Shown here: positions 25,249 to 34,761 of the stretch, piece after piece
Layout: every line of letters begins with the position of its first letter
How positions within the stretch are numbered: the first letter of the stretch is position 1
Source of the DNA: Cognatishimia sp. F0-27
Lineage (GTDB): Bacteria; Pseudomonadota; Alphaproteobacteria; Rhodobacterales; Rhodobacteraceae
Assembly: GCF_020667845.1 (NCBI RefSeq)
Contig: NZ_JAFMPQ010000042.1
Span: forward strand, 1-37,169
Direction of reading: 5' to 3'
DNA: 37,169 nt
The notes under the pieces: model-generated
Told to the model about the DNA's origin: nothing
What the model saw: the letters and a program-made list of their open reading frames with translations, nothing else
Database searches by the model: none
Program-made: the position numbers and the translations under genes

Positions 25249-28200
25249 ATGCGCCGGGACAGGGCAAAAGACGCGCAAATGAACAAGGATGACCACCAAG
25301 AGCGGCCCTCGGAAGGGTTTGCCAATGCGCCGGACCGCGTGCCGGCCACGCCGGCGCAAACGGCGCTCTGGGTTGCGGACAGGCTGCGCGCGGATGGGGC
25401 GACCACCAATACGTTTCGGGCCTGGGACATCACCGGCGCATTCGATCCCGGCGCGTTCCTGAGCGCCTGCAAGACCTTGGCGGCGCAGCATGACAGCCTC
25501 AACAGCACGCTGCACGAGGAAGGCGGGCGGTTGATCATGACACTTGGCGCCGCGCCCCCGCCCGACCTGATGGAGATCGACCTCCGGTCTGGCCCAGAGA
25601 CCGTGTCCGCGCAGATCGAGCATGCGTGTCGCGCGCCGTTCGAGACGGAGAAGGGGCCACTGTTCCGCGCGCGGGTGTTTCGAACCGGCGCGGCGGGGTG
25701 GACGGTTTGTGTCGTGTTCCACCACGCCGTCATGGACGGCTGGTCGATCAAGCTGTTTTGCACCGCCCTCACCCGGCTCTATGCCTGTCCGTCGAGCGCG
25801 CCCTTGCGGCGCACGCAGGGCTTCGGCGCTTACGCCCGCGCCCTGGCCGAGACAGGGACCGCCCCCTGTCTGCACCCAAAGGACCTCGCCACGCAGGCGC
25901 AAGACCTCGCGACCCGACCGCTCGCCCTCCCCTATGACCGCCCGCCTGACGCAAATGCCGACCGAACCTGTGGGCAGACCCTGTTCGATATCCCGGCGGC
26001 CGATACGGCCCGGCTTGCGCAGAGAGCCAAGGCCCTCGGGATCACACGGGCCGCGATCCTGATGGCCGCTGCCCGTTTGACCCTGTTCGACATGACCGGA
26101 GAACGGAATGCCGCCATCGGACAGGTGACGCTGGGGCGCGACCATCCCGGCTTGTCGAAGCTGCTTGGTGCGTTTGTGATCACCCGTGCGATCCGGTCGC
26201 ACATGCCAACCGGCATCGATGCCGACGCCTTCCTGCGGCGCGAACAAGAGGCCCTTGAAGGCGGGCGCGACGGGCCAGACACCACGCGCGGCACCGCAAT
26301 TGGCCCCCATTTGCAGGTTGCGCTGAACGACCGTCGTTTCGAAAGCCACGGCTTGCCCCTTCGGGAATGCGCGGTTTCGCCACGTCCAGTGTCGGCGCAT
26401 GTCAGCACCTTTGACCTCGTTTTTAATGTCGACCCGGCCGGTCGTGGCCTTCGCGGCACGCTGCTCTGGAATGCGGCTGCGTTCTCCGCGCAAACCGCAG
26501 ACCGCATCGCCGAGGCTTTCCGCGATGCGCTGCTCTGGCTGGTGTCGAAGACAGATGCCCCGATCGACGCGCGACCGGATCGCGGGGAAACACGGGTGCT
26601 CCGGGGCGCGCCGCTTGTCACCACCGAAAGCGTTCCGGCGCGTTTGGAACGGGCCTTTGTGGCCCACGCGTCGAGGACCGCCATCACGGTTGGTGACAAG
26701 ACTTGGCGCTACGCGGAGCTCGATCGCGCAAGCGCGGCCTGGGCTGAAGCGCTCGACAAGACCACGCGTGTTCAAGAGCGGAAGAGCGGGATCGTTGCCC
26801 TGGCCCTGCCGCGTGGTTTTGAGTTTGTCGCAGCCCTGATCGGCATCTGGCGCAGCGGAATGGCGGTGTTGCCGCTGGCGGCGGACGATCCGCCGGAGCG
26901 TTTGCGCGCCATGCTGAAGGATGCCGCACCGGATCACCTGATTGCTGCGCCGGAAACGGCTCGGAGGCTGGATCGCACCGCGCTCCGGCGGCCGGAGCAC
27001 GCCGGGGAAACGCCGCGCGTCGCTGCTCAGCCGGACTCGCTGGCCTACGTGATGTATACGTCGGGCTCGACGGGACAGCCCAAGGGCGTGATGATCCCGC
27101 ACCGCGCCATTGCCACGTTGGTGGCCGCCGCCTGCCAGAAAGTGGACCCGCAGCCCGGTGCGCGCATGGTTTCTGCCAGTGCCGTGACCTTTGACAGCCT
27201 CTTTTTCGAATGCCTGTTGCCCTTGGTCAGTGGCGGTGTGCTCGACATGCTGGAAGACGGATCGCGCAAGGATCCATGGCGTATTGCCGCCCGCCTGCGG
27301 GAAAGCGACGCGGACTATTTCTTTGCCACGCCGACGCAGTGGCGCTTGCTGCTGGAGGCGGAGCTTGGCCCCTGCCCCCGGCTCACCGCATGGACGGGCG
27401 GGGAAGCGCTGGACCCTGCCTTGGCCGAAGCGCTCACGAGCAGGGTCAGCGCGCTTTGGAATGGCTACGGCCCGACGGAAACAACGGTCTTTGCCACATG
27501 GCAAAGGGTGACCGCCGCGCGGGCGGAGGCCGGGACGGATGCTTTGGGCAGCGTGCCCATCGGCGCACCCTTGCCCGGCTACCGGGTCGCCGTTTGCCAT
27601 GAGGACGGGCGGCCCTGCTGGCCCGGTGCACTGGGCGAGCTTTGGGTCGGCGGGCCGGCCGTGGCGCGGGGATACCTCGGGCAACCCGGGCTGAGCGCGC
27701 GGCGCTTCGTGCTCGATCCTCCCGGCTTGCCGCCGGGGCGGTGGTACAGGACCGGCGATCTGGCGCGCGTCCTGCCCGATGGCGTCATCGCGTATCACGG
27801 CCGCGCCGACACACAGATCAAGATCGGCGGTCAGCGGGTCGAGCTTGGCGACATCGAAGCCCGGATCATGGCAAGCGGACATGCCTTCGCGAGCTGTGTC
27901 GTTTTGGTGGCGGATGAGACAGCGCCCGAACTCGTGGCCTGGGTGGTGCTGACACCGGATGGCGATTGCGATGCGCTGCGCGATGCGCTGCGACGCAGCC
28001 TGCCGGCGGCCTGGGTGCCCCGGTCCATCGTTTCTTGCGACGCGCTGCCGGTTACGGGATCGGGCAAGACTGACCGTGTTGCCCTGACGCATAGAGCCAA
28101 AGAGCGGATCGCCGCGACCCCCGGTCCGACGACAAAGGCCGGTCAGTCGCTCGAAACCGATACCCCGCTTGAGCAGGCCTGGCGGCGCGTTCTGGGCGCT

Positions 28201-29601
28201 CCGCCCCGCGCGCCGGAGCAAAACTTTTTCGACGCCGGTGGCACCTCGCTCCTGCTGATCCGGATGATCACGGATTTGCGCAAGAGCACGGGCCGCCACG
28301 TGTCGGTTGCCGACGCGTTCCGCATGCCGACCGCCGCGGGGCTGGACCGTTTGCTCACCGATGCGGCGCGTCCCGAGTTGCCAAGCGCCCTGAGCGAACA
28401 CCAACCGGGCGAGGCGGGCGACAAGGTTGTCTTCATGCCCGGCCTGAACCCGCAGGGCCACAACCTCAGAAACATCCTTGGCCATATGCCCGCGCGTTTT
28501 GGCGTCTACACGCTGGAACGCGACGCGATACGGGAGACGCGCGGCAGCTTCCGCCAGATCGCGGAGCATGGCGCCGACAGTCTGGAACAGGCGTTTGCCG
28601 GCACAGCCCTGCATGTCACAGGATATTCGCTTGGTGCGGCGCTGGCTTTCGAAACCGCCTGCGCGCTGCAAAGCCGCGGCTTGGTGCCCGCGCCAAGCGT
28701 CACGCTGATCGATTCTGCGCCGGTCTTCCGCAAGCTCAAGCCAATCAATCCCGGTTTTTCGGACGATGCGCGCGCGATGGAAACCATGCGCCGCGCCCAC
28801 CATTTTTCTGTCTGGCGCGGGCACCTGACCCTTCTGCGCGCGGACCGGGATGATCTGCTTTCGCTGTGCATGCCCGCGCGCGGATGGGAAGATTTTGTCA
28901 CCGGATCGGTCGCCGTCCACATGCTGGCCGCGACCCATGCGGAATTGCTCACGCGGCAAAGCGATCTGACGGCCCGCGCGCTGCTTGGGGACAGGCCTGC
29001 GGACTGTGTTGTAACCCCGAGCGCGGGGGCTGCCGAACGGCGTGCGGCGGCGCATCGGATAGCGGACGGCAACCCCGAGGGTGCGCTGGCACTGCTCGAA
29101 ACCGCCGCCCGCGCCCATCCGGAACACCCCTGGACAGCCGTTGTGGCCGACGACCTCGCACAATCGCTGGGCCGCGACCGGACCGAGCTGCTGCACTGGT
29201 GGCTTGCAGCCGCGCCGGAGACCGCGCCAGAAGGCGTCACGCCACTGTCATGGCATGCAGCCCGGGCGCTCGCCCACGCGCGGCTCAACGCTCTTGGCGC
29301 GGCGCTGAACCAGCTGGGGGTCGCGCGGGACCTGTCCCCGCCGATCCGCGATCTGGAAATCCAGTATGCTGCGATGCTGCACATCAACGGGCGCGCGTCC
29401 GACGCGCTCGCGATCCTCGATGCGGCGGCGCACCGCTGGGGCGAAAGCCCGGCCCTTGGATTGCAGCGGGGGATCAGCCTCGCCAAGCTCGGCCACAGCA
29501 CATCCGCCCTGCCGGTTCTGCGTCAAGCGGTTCGGGACTATCCGGACCACGCAGGCGCGCAGGTCTGGCTGCGCCGCGCGGGAGCCGCGTGCGCCACGTG
29601 A
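25249..29601 (+). CDS. Single-module non-ribosomal peptide synthetase (C-A-T-TE) with C-terminal helical-repeat tail
   Basis: About 1450 residues from the ATG at 25249, which has AAGGG at 25237-25241; a second ATG at 25279 is possible and a longer frame begins with TTG at 25162 without a site. Condensation domain (~20-445): HHAVMDG at 158-164, with both His and the Asp-Gly intact. Adenylation domain (~460-935): YTSGSTGQPKG from Y603, GYGPTETT, YRTGDLARVL, and the A10 lysine in LPVTGSGKTDR. Carrier domain: FFDAGGTSLL, with S1000 for phosphopantetheine. Thioesterase: GYSLG with S1127, D1155, and H1230. Residues ~1260-1450 are helical and TPR-like (GRASDALAILDAAAHRWGESPAL). My manual alignment to GrsA gives pocket residues D-S-F-F-W-G-G-V-F, a code I do not recognise. 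No MbtH, PPTase or exporter is adjacent; the product is unknown. Confidence 0.92.
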   Translation: MRRDRAKDAQMNKDDHQERPSEGFANAPDRVPATPAQTALWVADRLRADGATTNTFRAWDITGAFDPGAFLSACKTLAAQHDSLNSTLHEEGGRLIMTLGAAPPPDLMEIDLRSGPETVSAQIEHACRAPFETEKGPLFRARVFRTGAAGWTVCVVFHHAVMDGWSIKLFCTALTRLYACPSSAPLRRTQGFGAYARALAETGTAPCLHPKDLATQAQDLATRPLALPYDRPPDANADRTCGQTLFDIPAADTARLAQRAKALGITRAAILMAAARLTLFDMTGERNAAIGQVTLGRDHPGLSKLLGAFVITRAIRSHMPTGIDADAFLRREQEALEGGRDGPDTTRGTAIGPHLQVALNDRRFESHGLPLRECAVSPRPVSAHVSTFDLVFNVDPAGRGLRGTLLWNAAAFSAQTADRIAEAFRDALLWLVSKTDAPIDARPDRGETRVLRGAPLVTTESVPARLERAFVAHASRTAITVGDKTWRYAELDRASAAWAEALDKTTRVQERKSGIVALALPRGFEFVAALIGIWRSGMAVLPLAADDPPERLRAMLKDAAPDHLIAAPETARRLDRTALRRPEHAGETPRVAAQPDSLAYVMYTSGSTGQPKGVMIPHRAIATLVAAACQKVDPQPGARMVSASAVTFDSLFFECLLPLVSGGVLDMLEDGSRKDPWRIAARLRESDADYFFATPTQWRLLLEAELGPCPRLTAWTGGEALDPALAEALTSRVSALWNGYGPTETTVFATWQRVTAARAEAGTDALGSVPIGAPLPGYRVAVCHEDGRPCWPGALGELWVGGPAVARGYLGQPGLSARRFVLDPPGLPPGRWYRTGDLARVLPDGVIAYHGRADTQIKIGGQRVELGDIEARIMASGHAFASCVVLVADETAPELVAWVVLTPDGDCDALRDALRRSLPAAWVPRSIVSCDALPVTGSGKTDRVALTHRAKERIAATPGPTTKAGQSLETDTPLEQAWRRVLGAPPRAPEQNFFDAGGTSLLLIRMITDLRKSTGRHVSVADAFRMPTAAGLDRLLTDAARPELPSALSEHQPGEAGDKVVFMPGLNPQGHNLRNILGHMPARFGVYTLERDAIRETRGSFRQIAEHGADSLEQAFAGTALHVTGYSLGAALAFETACALQSRGLVPAPSVTLIDSAPVFRKLKPINPGFSDDARAMETMRRAHHFSVWRGHLTLLRADRDDLLSLCMPARGWEDFVTGSVAVHMLAATHAELLTRQSDLTARALLGDRPADCVVTPSAGAAERRAAAHRIADGNPEGALALLETAARAHPEHPWTAVVADDLAQSLGRDRTELLHWWLAAAPETAPEGVTPLSWHAARALAHARLNALGAALNQLGVARDLSPPIRDLEIQYAAMLHINGRASDALAILDAAAHRWGESPALGLQRGISLAKLGHSTSALPVLRQAVRDYPDHAGAQVWLRRAGAACAT

Positions 29602-29658
29602 GCCACCCGTGTCATGCAGCACGATCGCGGCATTGCGGTCCTCCGATCGACGCAAAGA

Positions 29659-29683
29659 GGGCGGGGCATGTTTTCCCCCGCCC
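29659..29683. terminator. Hairpin between convergent NRPS and 1680-residue protein genes
   Basis: A perfect 8-bp stem, GGGCGGGG (29659-29666) with CCCCGCCC (29676-29683), and a 9-base loop. On the minus strand TCTTTGCG follows, and on the plus strand no T tract does. It fits a terminator of the leftward gene at best weakly, but it is the only strong structure in the gap and lies between two gene ends. Confidence 0.5.
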
Positions 29684-29718
29684 ACCTGTCCTGCACCAGC
29701 CGCTTTCGGTCGCCGTTG

Positions 29719-32700
29719 TCAGACCAAGAGGTCGAACTCGATATTCCGGAACCCGCTGTCCGCGCCGATACCCGCGTCATTGTCAGACGTGATCACAAGG
29801 AAATCGAAGCTGTCGGTGAAGAATTGCCCGACGGGGATTTCATAGGTGCGGTAACCCTCCCCCGTCACATAAGCCGGGGTTCCCGGCGACAGCCCGAAAT
29901 CCTGCGTTCCATGGAGTTGAAAGAAGAACTCCTCGGACAAAAGCTCGTCATTGTCGAAGCCGATGCCGTGGATTTCGCCTTCCACGTCGCTCTTGAACTC
30001 GAAGCGCAGGATCGTGCCGGCGGTTATCGTCTCGTCAATGGCGATCTTCTTCCACGCGTTGTTGGCCAGTGTGATCTCGGTCTGATCGACCGAAATCGTG
30101 GCCAGCCCCTGATCCTTGCCGTTCGGGGTGCCGAAGCTCGACACTGCGCTTGGAACGCCCGTCACCTCGACCGCGGGCGCCGGCAATGGCACCTCGGCAA
30201 AGCTGATATTGGAGAAGACACTGTCGGCACCAAACCCGGCGTCATTGTCAGATGTCAGAATGAGGTTCTGGAACGTCCCGGTGAACAAATCTCCGACCCG
30301 GATCTCGTAGCTGCGCGCGCCCGACCCGGTCGTGTAGAGATCATCGTAATATTGCAGACCAAATTCCTGTGTCCCGTCGATCTGGAAGAAGCGTTGCTCC
30401 ACAATACCGGACCCGGTGTTGAATCCGATCCCATGGACCTCGCCCTCTCCGGAGCTCTCGAAATCGAAGCGCAACACGGTATCGGCAGTGATGAGCTGAT
30501 TGACCTCGACCTCCTTCCACGCGTTGTTGGACAGCGCGATTTCCGTGCCATCGGGTGAGATCGTGGCAATGCCCCGGTCCTGCCCGTTGAGCGGGCCATA
30601 GCTGGATACCCCGCTGGACACTCCGCTGACCTCGACCGCAAGCGGGGCCATCGGCACCTCCACAAAGCGGATGTTGGAGAACTGGCTGTCTGCGCCCGTG
30701 CCGGCATCGTTGTCCGTCGCAAGCGTCAGGTGGTCAAAGGTCCCGGTGAAATAGTCTCCCACACGGATCTCGTAGGACTGCGGTCCCGATCCTGTGGTGT
30801 AGTTGCCATTGTAGAATTGCAGACCATAGCTCTGCGTGCCGTCCAGCTGGAAGAACTGGCTCGCTGTCAAATCATCATCAGTGTCAAGCCCGATGCCATG
30901 GATCTCCCCTTCGCCCGTGCTCGCAAAATCGAAGCGCAGAACGGTATCTGCGGTGATCGTCTTGTTGACCTCGATCTTTTTCCAGCCGTTGTTGTCAACC
31001 GTCAGGGTTGTCCCGTCCCCGGATGCGGTGGCCATGCCCGCATCCTGAGGCCCGCCGTAAGGCGCGGCGCTCAAGGATGAAAACGCCTCGGGCGCGCTCT
31101 CCCACCAGGCTTCCGCATCGGTAAAGAGGATCTTCTGGATATTGCTCAGGGTGTCTGTCACCGCCCCATCATTCAGGGTAAAGGCGCTGGTGCTCACACG
31201 CGTGAGCGTGGCGTCGCCGCGGGCCACGGTGACCGTGTCCAGCGTGTTGAAGCCAATCCCGCCATCAAGCGTTTCTGCCGTCGCGACGGAGACAAGCGTG
31301 TCGTCGCTATCCACGCCGTTCACGCTGATCTGCACCGTCGCCATGTCCCCACCGGTGATCGTGTAGGTGAAGCTTTCAGTAAAAACGCTGTTGGATGCGC
31401 CCGACGCGGCCGCAGGCAGCGCATCGAACCGACCGTTGGTATCATAGCTCACCGCGCCGTCGGAATTGACCCGAAGCAAAGCGCCGGAGGCCAGAACGAG
31501 GGGGGTGCCCACGTTGCCCGCATCTCCGAAGAGCGCCGTGACCACGAAGGCGTCGCCTTCCGGATCGGTATCCGCGGTTGTCGGGTTTGCATTGAACAGG
31601 TTGCTTGTCGGTGTCGGGAGGACGGCGTTTTCGTTGACCGCGAAGCTGTCATCCACCGCCACGGCGAGGTCGTCAGCGGCGGTCACGGTCACGGTGGTGG
31701 TCGAGGCCACACCGCTGGCGGTTGCGTCACTGGCCGTCACGGTCACCGCGCGATCCGTGGTTGTAGGATCGTCAGACGCATTCTGCCAGCGCACCGCTTG
31801 CAATGTTTCCAGCAGGTCAGCTTCGGTCCCGCCGTTGATCGTGAGTGTCACGGTGTCGGTTTCGGACCCGGCAACGTCCACGCCCGTTGCGGTGTTGGCG
31901 CCGACGATAAGCCGTTCAGAAGCACCGTCCTGATCGTTGGTCAAAGCGACGGTCACGCTGATCACGGTATCGCCATCAGGATCACTGAACGCAGCGTCGG
32001 CCGCGACCAGGACCCCGTCTGTGGCGGCGATGCCCTGATCGGTGGCTTCGTTGAAGGCCACGGTGGTGTCGAGCCCCGCAACAGCCCCGTTGAGATCCAC
32101 GATGGGGGTCTGGTTCAGCGCAAAGGCGGTTGCATCGAAGGGCAAAAGCGTATCGCCGTTTGAGGTGGCGAGAGACCAGTTGCCGGACAGGTTGGGATCC
32201 GCGTTGATCAGCGCGCGAAAATCCGAAAACGCCCCGACCCCGGAGCGCACACCGGTGTATTCCACGCCGGGCGGCGAGGCGTTTGCACCGGTGAACCCGT
32301 CAAATGACACGGCGTTCACATCTTCGGTCAGCCCGGTGTTGGTCAGAACGGCGGAGCCTTGGGTAAAGCCGTCCTCATCATTGGAGATCGCCGTGAGAAA
32401 GGTCGCTGGCGCGTTCAACGTTCCGACATAGGCATAGGTGATGTCGCCGGACGTGGCGTGGTTGTAATTGTTGTTGAGCGTGATCAGCCCGTGTGACGAC
32501 TCGAAATCGGCGCTGTTGGGGTCGGTGAGGTCGGACAAGGTCACGACCGTTCCTGCCGCAATGTCCTCTGCGATGGTCAGGCTGACCGTGCCATCGGATG
32601 TTGTGTTGAAGGCAGCCCCTTCCCACGGCTGGTCGGTGAAATAGAGGTTGAAGGGGGTCGACGCGCCATTGAGATCCGTCAGCGCCACAAAAGACAGGGT

Positions 32701-34761
32701 TTCGGTGGATCCGGCATTGAGCCCGACAAAAGCGATGTCACCCGCGCTCAACGCCGGTGTGCTCACGGTTGGCAAAACGGTCGAGAAATTGACGGTCACT
32801 TCATCCGCTATGCCGCCAAAGGCGTTGCCTGAGGTGTCCTCGATCGCGCCCGCATCGACCTGAACGTAATAGCTCGACGCCACGTCGAGATTGGCCGTCG
32901 GGTTGATCGTGATCGTATCGGTGGCGACGGTGATGCGCGCATCCCCGATCGGGATGCTTTCGAACACCGTATCGCCGATCTTGTCATAGATGACGATGGA
33001 CCCGGTCGAGCCCTTCTGGATATCTTCGTTGAATTGCAGAAGGATATTGGCGCCTACCGCCACATTCGCGCCGTCATCAGCCGGAGTGGACGAGACCAGA
33101 TTGGGCGGCGTTGTATCCACTCCGGTGGCACTGAACGCTGTTGCATTGAAGGGAGACAAGGTCTCCCCGTCACCCTCCCCGACATTGATCCAGTTGGTTG
33201 TGAGCGGCGCGCCGTTGATCGCCGTGAGATAGTCGGAAAAGCTGCTCGCCGTCGATCTGTCACCGTTATAGGTCGCACCGTTGATCCCATCGGCAAGAGC
33301 GCCGAAATTGGCGGCAGTTACGCCCACGACAAGCCCGGTATTGGCAAGGTTGACGAAGTTTCCACCCTCGGTGTTGAAACCCGCAAGGAACCCGTCGCCG
33401 GCGCGCGGCGCATTGGCCGCACCGACATAGGCAAAGAACTCGTCCCCCGTTGTGTTCAGCCCCATGCCGGAGGCCCGGGTGATCAATCCGACGGTCGAAT
33501 TGATCGTGTCCTGCTCTGCGGCGCCGCTGTTTCCGGAGCCGAAATCGGTGAAATTCACCACCGTTCCGGCCGGCACAAGCTCGTCAACGGTCCAGGTCAG
33601 GAGACGCGTGGTGTTGGTGAACGCGGTGCCGTTCCAATCGGAGTTTGTAAAGAAGATCTGGAAGGGATTGGTCGATCCGTCCAGATCCTGCAGCACCACG
33701 AAGGCGATATCATCGGTCTGGCCGCTGCTGTTGAACCCGGTGAACGCAATGGCCCCGGCGCTGATGCCCGCGGGGGCGGCGCTGATGGCGGGAAGCGCCG
33801 TGGTGAAGGAAAAGGACGTATCGTCCAGGAGCCCGGCAAAGTCGTTACCGGCATCGTCGACAAACGCCCCGGCGTCGATTTGAACGAAATACCGCTCGGC
33901 GTTGCTGAGATCGGCAGGAGGATTGACTGTCACGGTCGCGCCGGAGATCGAGACACCACCAAGGCCGACATCCAGGCTGCTGACGAGCGCACCATCGGAT
34001 TTGCGGTAAATGTCGACCGATCCGGTGCCCGGATTCACATCTTCGTCGAAGGTAATGGTGAGGTTTGTTCCAACGGCAACGTTGGTCGCGTTGTCGAGTG
34101 GCCCGACCGCGGTGATGATGGGCGCGCTAGTGTCCGGCCCGCCAGCGGAGAAGGCGGTCGTCACGAAGGGCAGAAAACTCGCCCCGTCATCCGAGGCGGT
34201 CCAGTTCCCAACGGTGTTCACGGACGCCGCGTAATCGGCAAAGGTCGGCAGTCCACTGCGGGCGCCGCCATAGGCACCCCCATCCGGAGAGAACGTGCCG
34301 CCGCCCAGAACGATTGCTGTTTGCCCGACCGTCAGGTCAGATGGCAAAACGCCGCCCGATTGCGACGTGCCTGTTTCATCGTAATAGAGCCCCGCGATGA
34401 ACCCGCCGGACGCGACCCTCGACACACCCTGATAGGCGAGGATGGAATCGCCGGATGTTGCGAGGCTCACAGCCCCGCCGGAGCCACTGTCGATTGTTCC
34501 GTGGCTGACCGTGCCGAGCGTGGTATTGCTCCCCGAAATCGGAGCAATATTGGAAAACGTGACAACCGTGCCCGCAGCAATCGCGCCCGTGTTCCATTGC
34601 AGAACTTCCTCGCCCCCCGCGAAATTGCTCCCCAACCATTCGTCATCGGTAAAATAGACGATTTCGTTGGACGCAATATCGGTGAGCACCACCACCGCGA
34701 AATCGTCCTCGCCCTCCGCGCTGTAGCCCACAATTGCCAGATCGCCTGCTGAAAGCGCCAT
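29719..34761 (-). CDS. Giant repetitive secreted protein (three ~200-residue modules, two Big_5, cadherin-like, three C-terminal repeats)
   Basis: A 1680-residue acidic protein. Three modules start near residues 1, 332 and 670 with LSAGDIAFxGxN, followed by xFVxLTDL, IxFTDxxW, AAGTVVxFSD, and a NW...F..TAF close. Two SbsA-type Ig-like (Big_5) domains lie between them (~212-325 and ~547-660: DTxxPxxxxxxPxDxAxNVAVGxNxxxxFxEDV). Residues ~885-1150 resemble cadherin/VCBS tandem domains (FSDPDGDTVISVTV, VDDSFAVNENA). From ~1228 to the end are three copies of a ~155-residue repeat: WKKIEVNxTITADTVLRFDF, GEIHGIGxD, FFQLDGTQ, YEIRVGxxFTG, SDNDAGxGADSxFxNI. No signal peptide; few RTX nonapeptides. The end, NIEFDLLV, fits type I secretion. 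Likely a surface or biofilm protein; the C-terminal repeats may bind carbohydrate (inference). Confidence 0.9.
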   Translation of the reverse strand: MALSAGDLAIVGYSAEGEDDFAVVVLTDIASNEIVYFTDDEWLGSNFAGGEEVLQWNTGAIAAGTVVTFSNIAPISGSNTTLGTVSHGTIDSGSGGAVSLATSGDSILAYQGVSRVASGGFIAGLYYDETGTSQSGGVLPSDLTVGQTAIVLGGGTFSPDGGAYGGARSGLPTFADYAASVNTVGNWTASDDGASFLPFVTTAFSAGGPDTSAPIITAVGPLDNATNVAVGTNLTITFDEDVNPGTGSVDIYRKSDGALVSSLDVGLGGVSISGATVTVNPPADLSNAERYFVQIDAGAFVDDAGNDFAGLLDDTSFSFTTALPAISAAPAGISAGAIAFTGFNSSGQTDDIAFVVLQDLDGSTNPFQIFFTNSDWNGTAFTNTTRLLTWTVDELVPAGTVVNFTDFGSGNSGAAEQDTINSTVGLITRASGMGLNTTGDEFFAYVGAANAPRAGDGFLAGFNTEGGNFVNLANTGLVVGVTAANFGALADGINGATYNGDRSTASSFSDYLTAINGAPLTTNWINVGEGDGETLSPFNATAFSATGVDTTPPNLVSSTPADDGANVAVGANILLQFNEDIQKGSTGSIVIYDKIGDTVFESIPIGDARITVATDTITINPTANLDVASSYYVQVDAGAIEDTSGNAFGGIADEVTVNFSTVLPTVSTPALSAGDIAFVGLNAGSTETLSFVALTDLNGASTPFNLYFTDQPWEGAAFNTTSDGTVSLTIAEDIAAGTVVTLSDLTDPNSADFESSHGLITLNNNYNHATSGDITYAYVGTLNAPATFLTAISNDEDGFTQGSAVLTNTGLTEDVNAVSFDGFTGANASPPGVEYTGVRSGVGAFSDFRALINADPNLSGNWSLATSNGDTLLPFDATAFALNQTPIVDLNGAVAGLDTTVAFNEATDQGIAATDGVLVAADAAFSDPDGDTVISVTVALTNDQDGASERLIVGANTATGVDVAGSETDTVTLTINGGTEADLLETLQAVRWQNASDDPTTTDRAVTVTASDATASGVASTTTVTVTAADDLAVAVDDSFAVNENAVLPTPTSNLFNANPTTADTDPEGDAFVVTALFGDAGNVGTPLVLASGALLRVNSDGAVSYDTNGRFDALPAAASGASNSVFTESFTYTITGGDMATVQISVNGVDSDDTLVSVATAETLDGGIGFNTLDTVTVARGDATLTRVSTSAFTLNDGAVTDTLSNIQKILFTDAEAWWESAPEAFSSLSAAPYGGPQDAGMATASGDGTTLTVDNNGWKKIEVNKTITADTVLRFDFASTGEGEIHGIGLDTDDDLTASQFFQLDGTQSYGLQFYNGNYTTGSGPQSYEIRVGDYFTGTFDHLTLATDNDAGTGADSQFSNIRFVEVPMAPLAVEVSGVSSGVSSYGPLNGQDRGIATISPDGTEIALSNNAWKEVEVNQLITADTVLRFDFESSGEGEVHGIGFNTGSGIVEQRFFQIDGTQEFGLQYYDDLYTTGSGARSYEIRVGDLFTGTFQNLILTSDNDAGFGADSVFSNISFAEVPLPAPAVEVTGVPSAVSSFGTPNGKDQGLATISVDQTEITLANNAWKKIAIDETITAGTILRFEFKSDVEGEIHGIGFDNDELLSEEFFFQLHGTQDFGLSPGTPAYVTGEGYRTYEIPVGQFFTDSFDFLVITSDNDAGIGADSGFRNIEFDLLV

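Noticed and set aside
24892-29196. A 1434-codon open frame on the minus strand opposite the NRPS
   Set aside because: It is a mirror of the NRPS coding strand in GC-rich DNA: Arg/Gly/His-rich, with no known domain. The plus-strand frame has complete C, A, T and TE motifs.
33034-34752. A 572-codon plus-strand frame opposite the 1680-residue protein
   Set aside because: It is antisense to a clear modular protein, is dominated by Arg/Gly/Val and has no family features; long antisense frames are expected in GC-rich repetitive genes.
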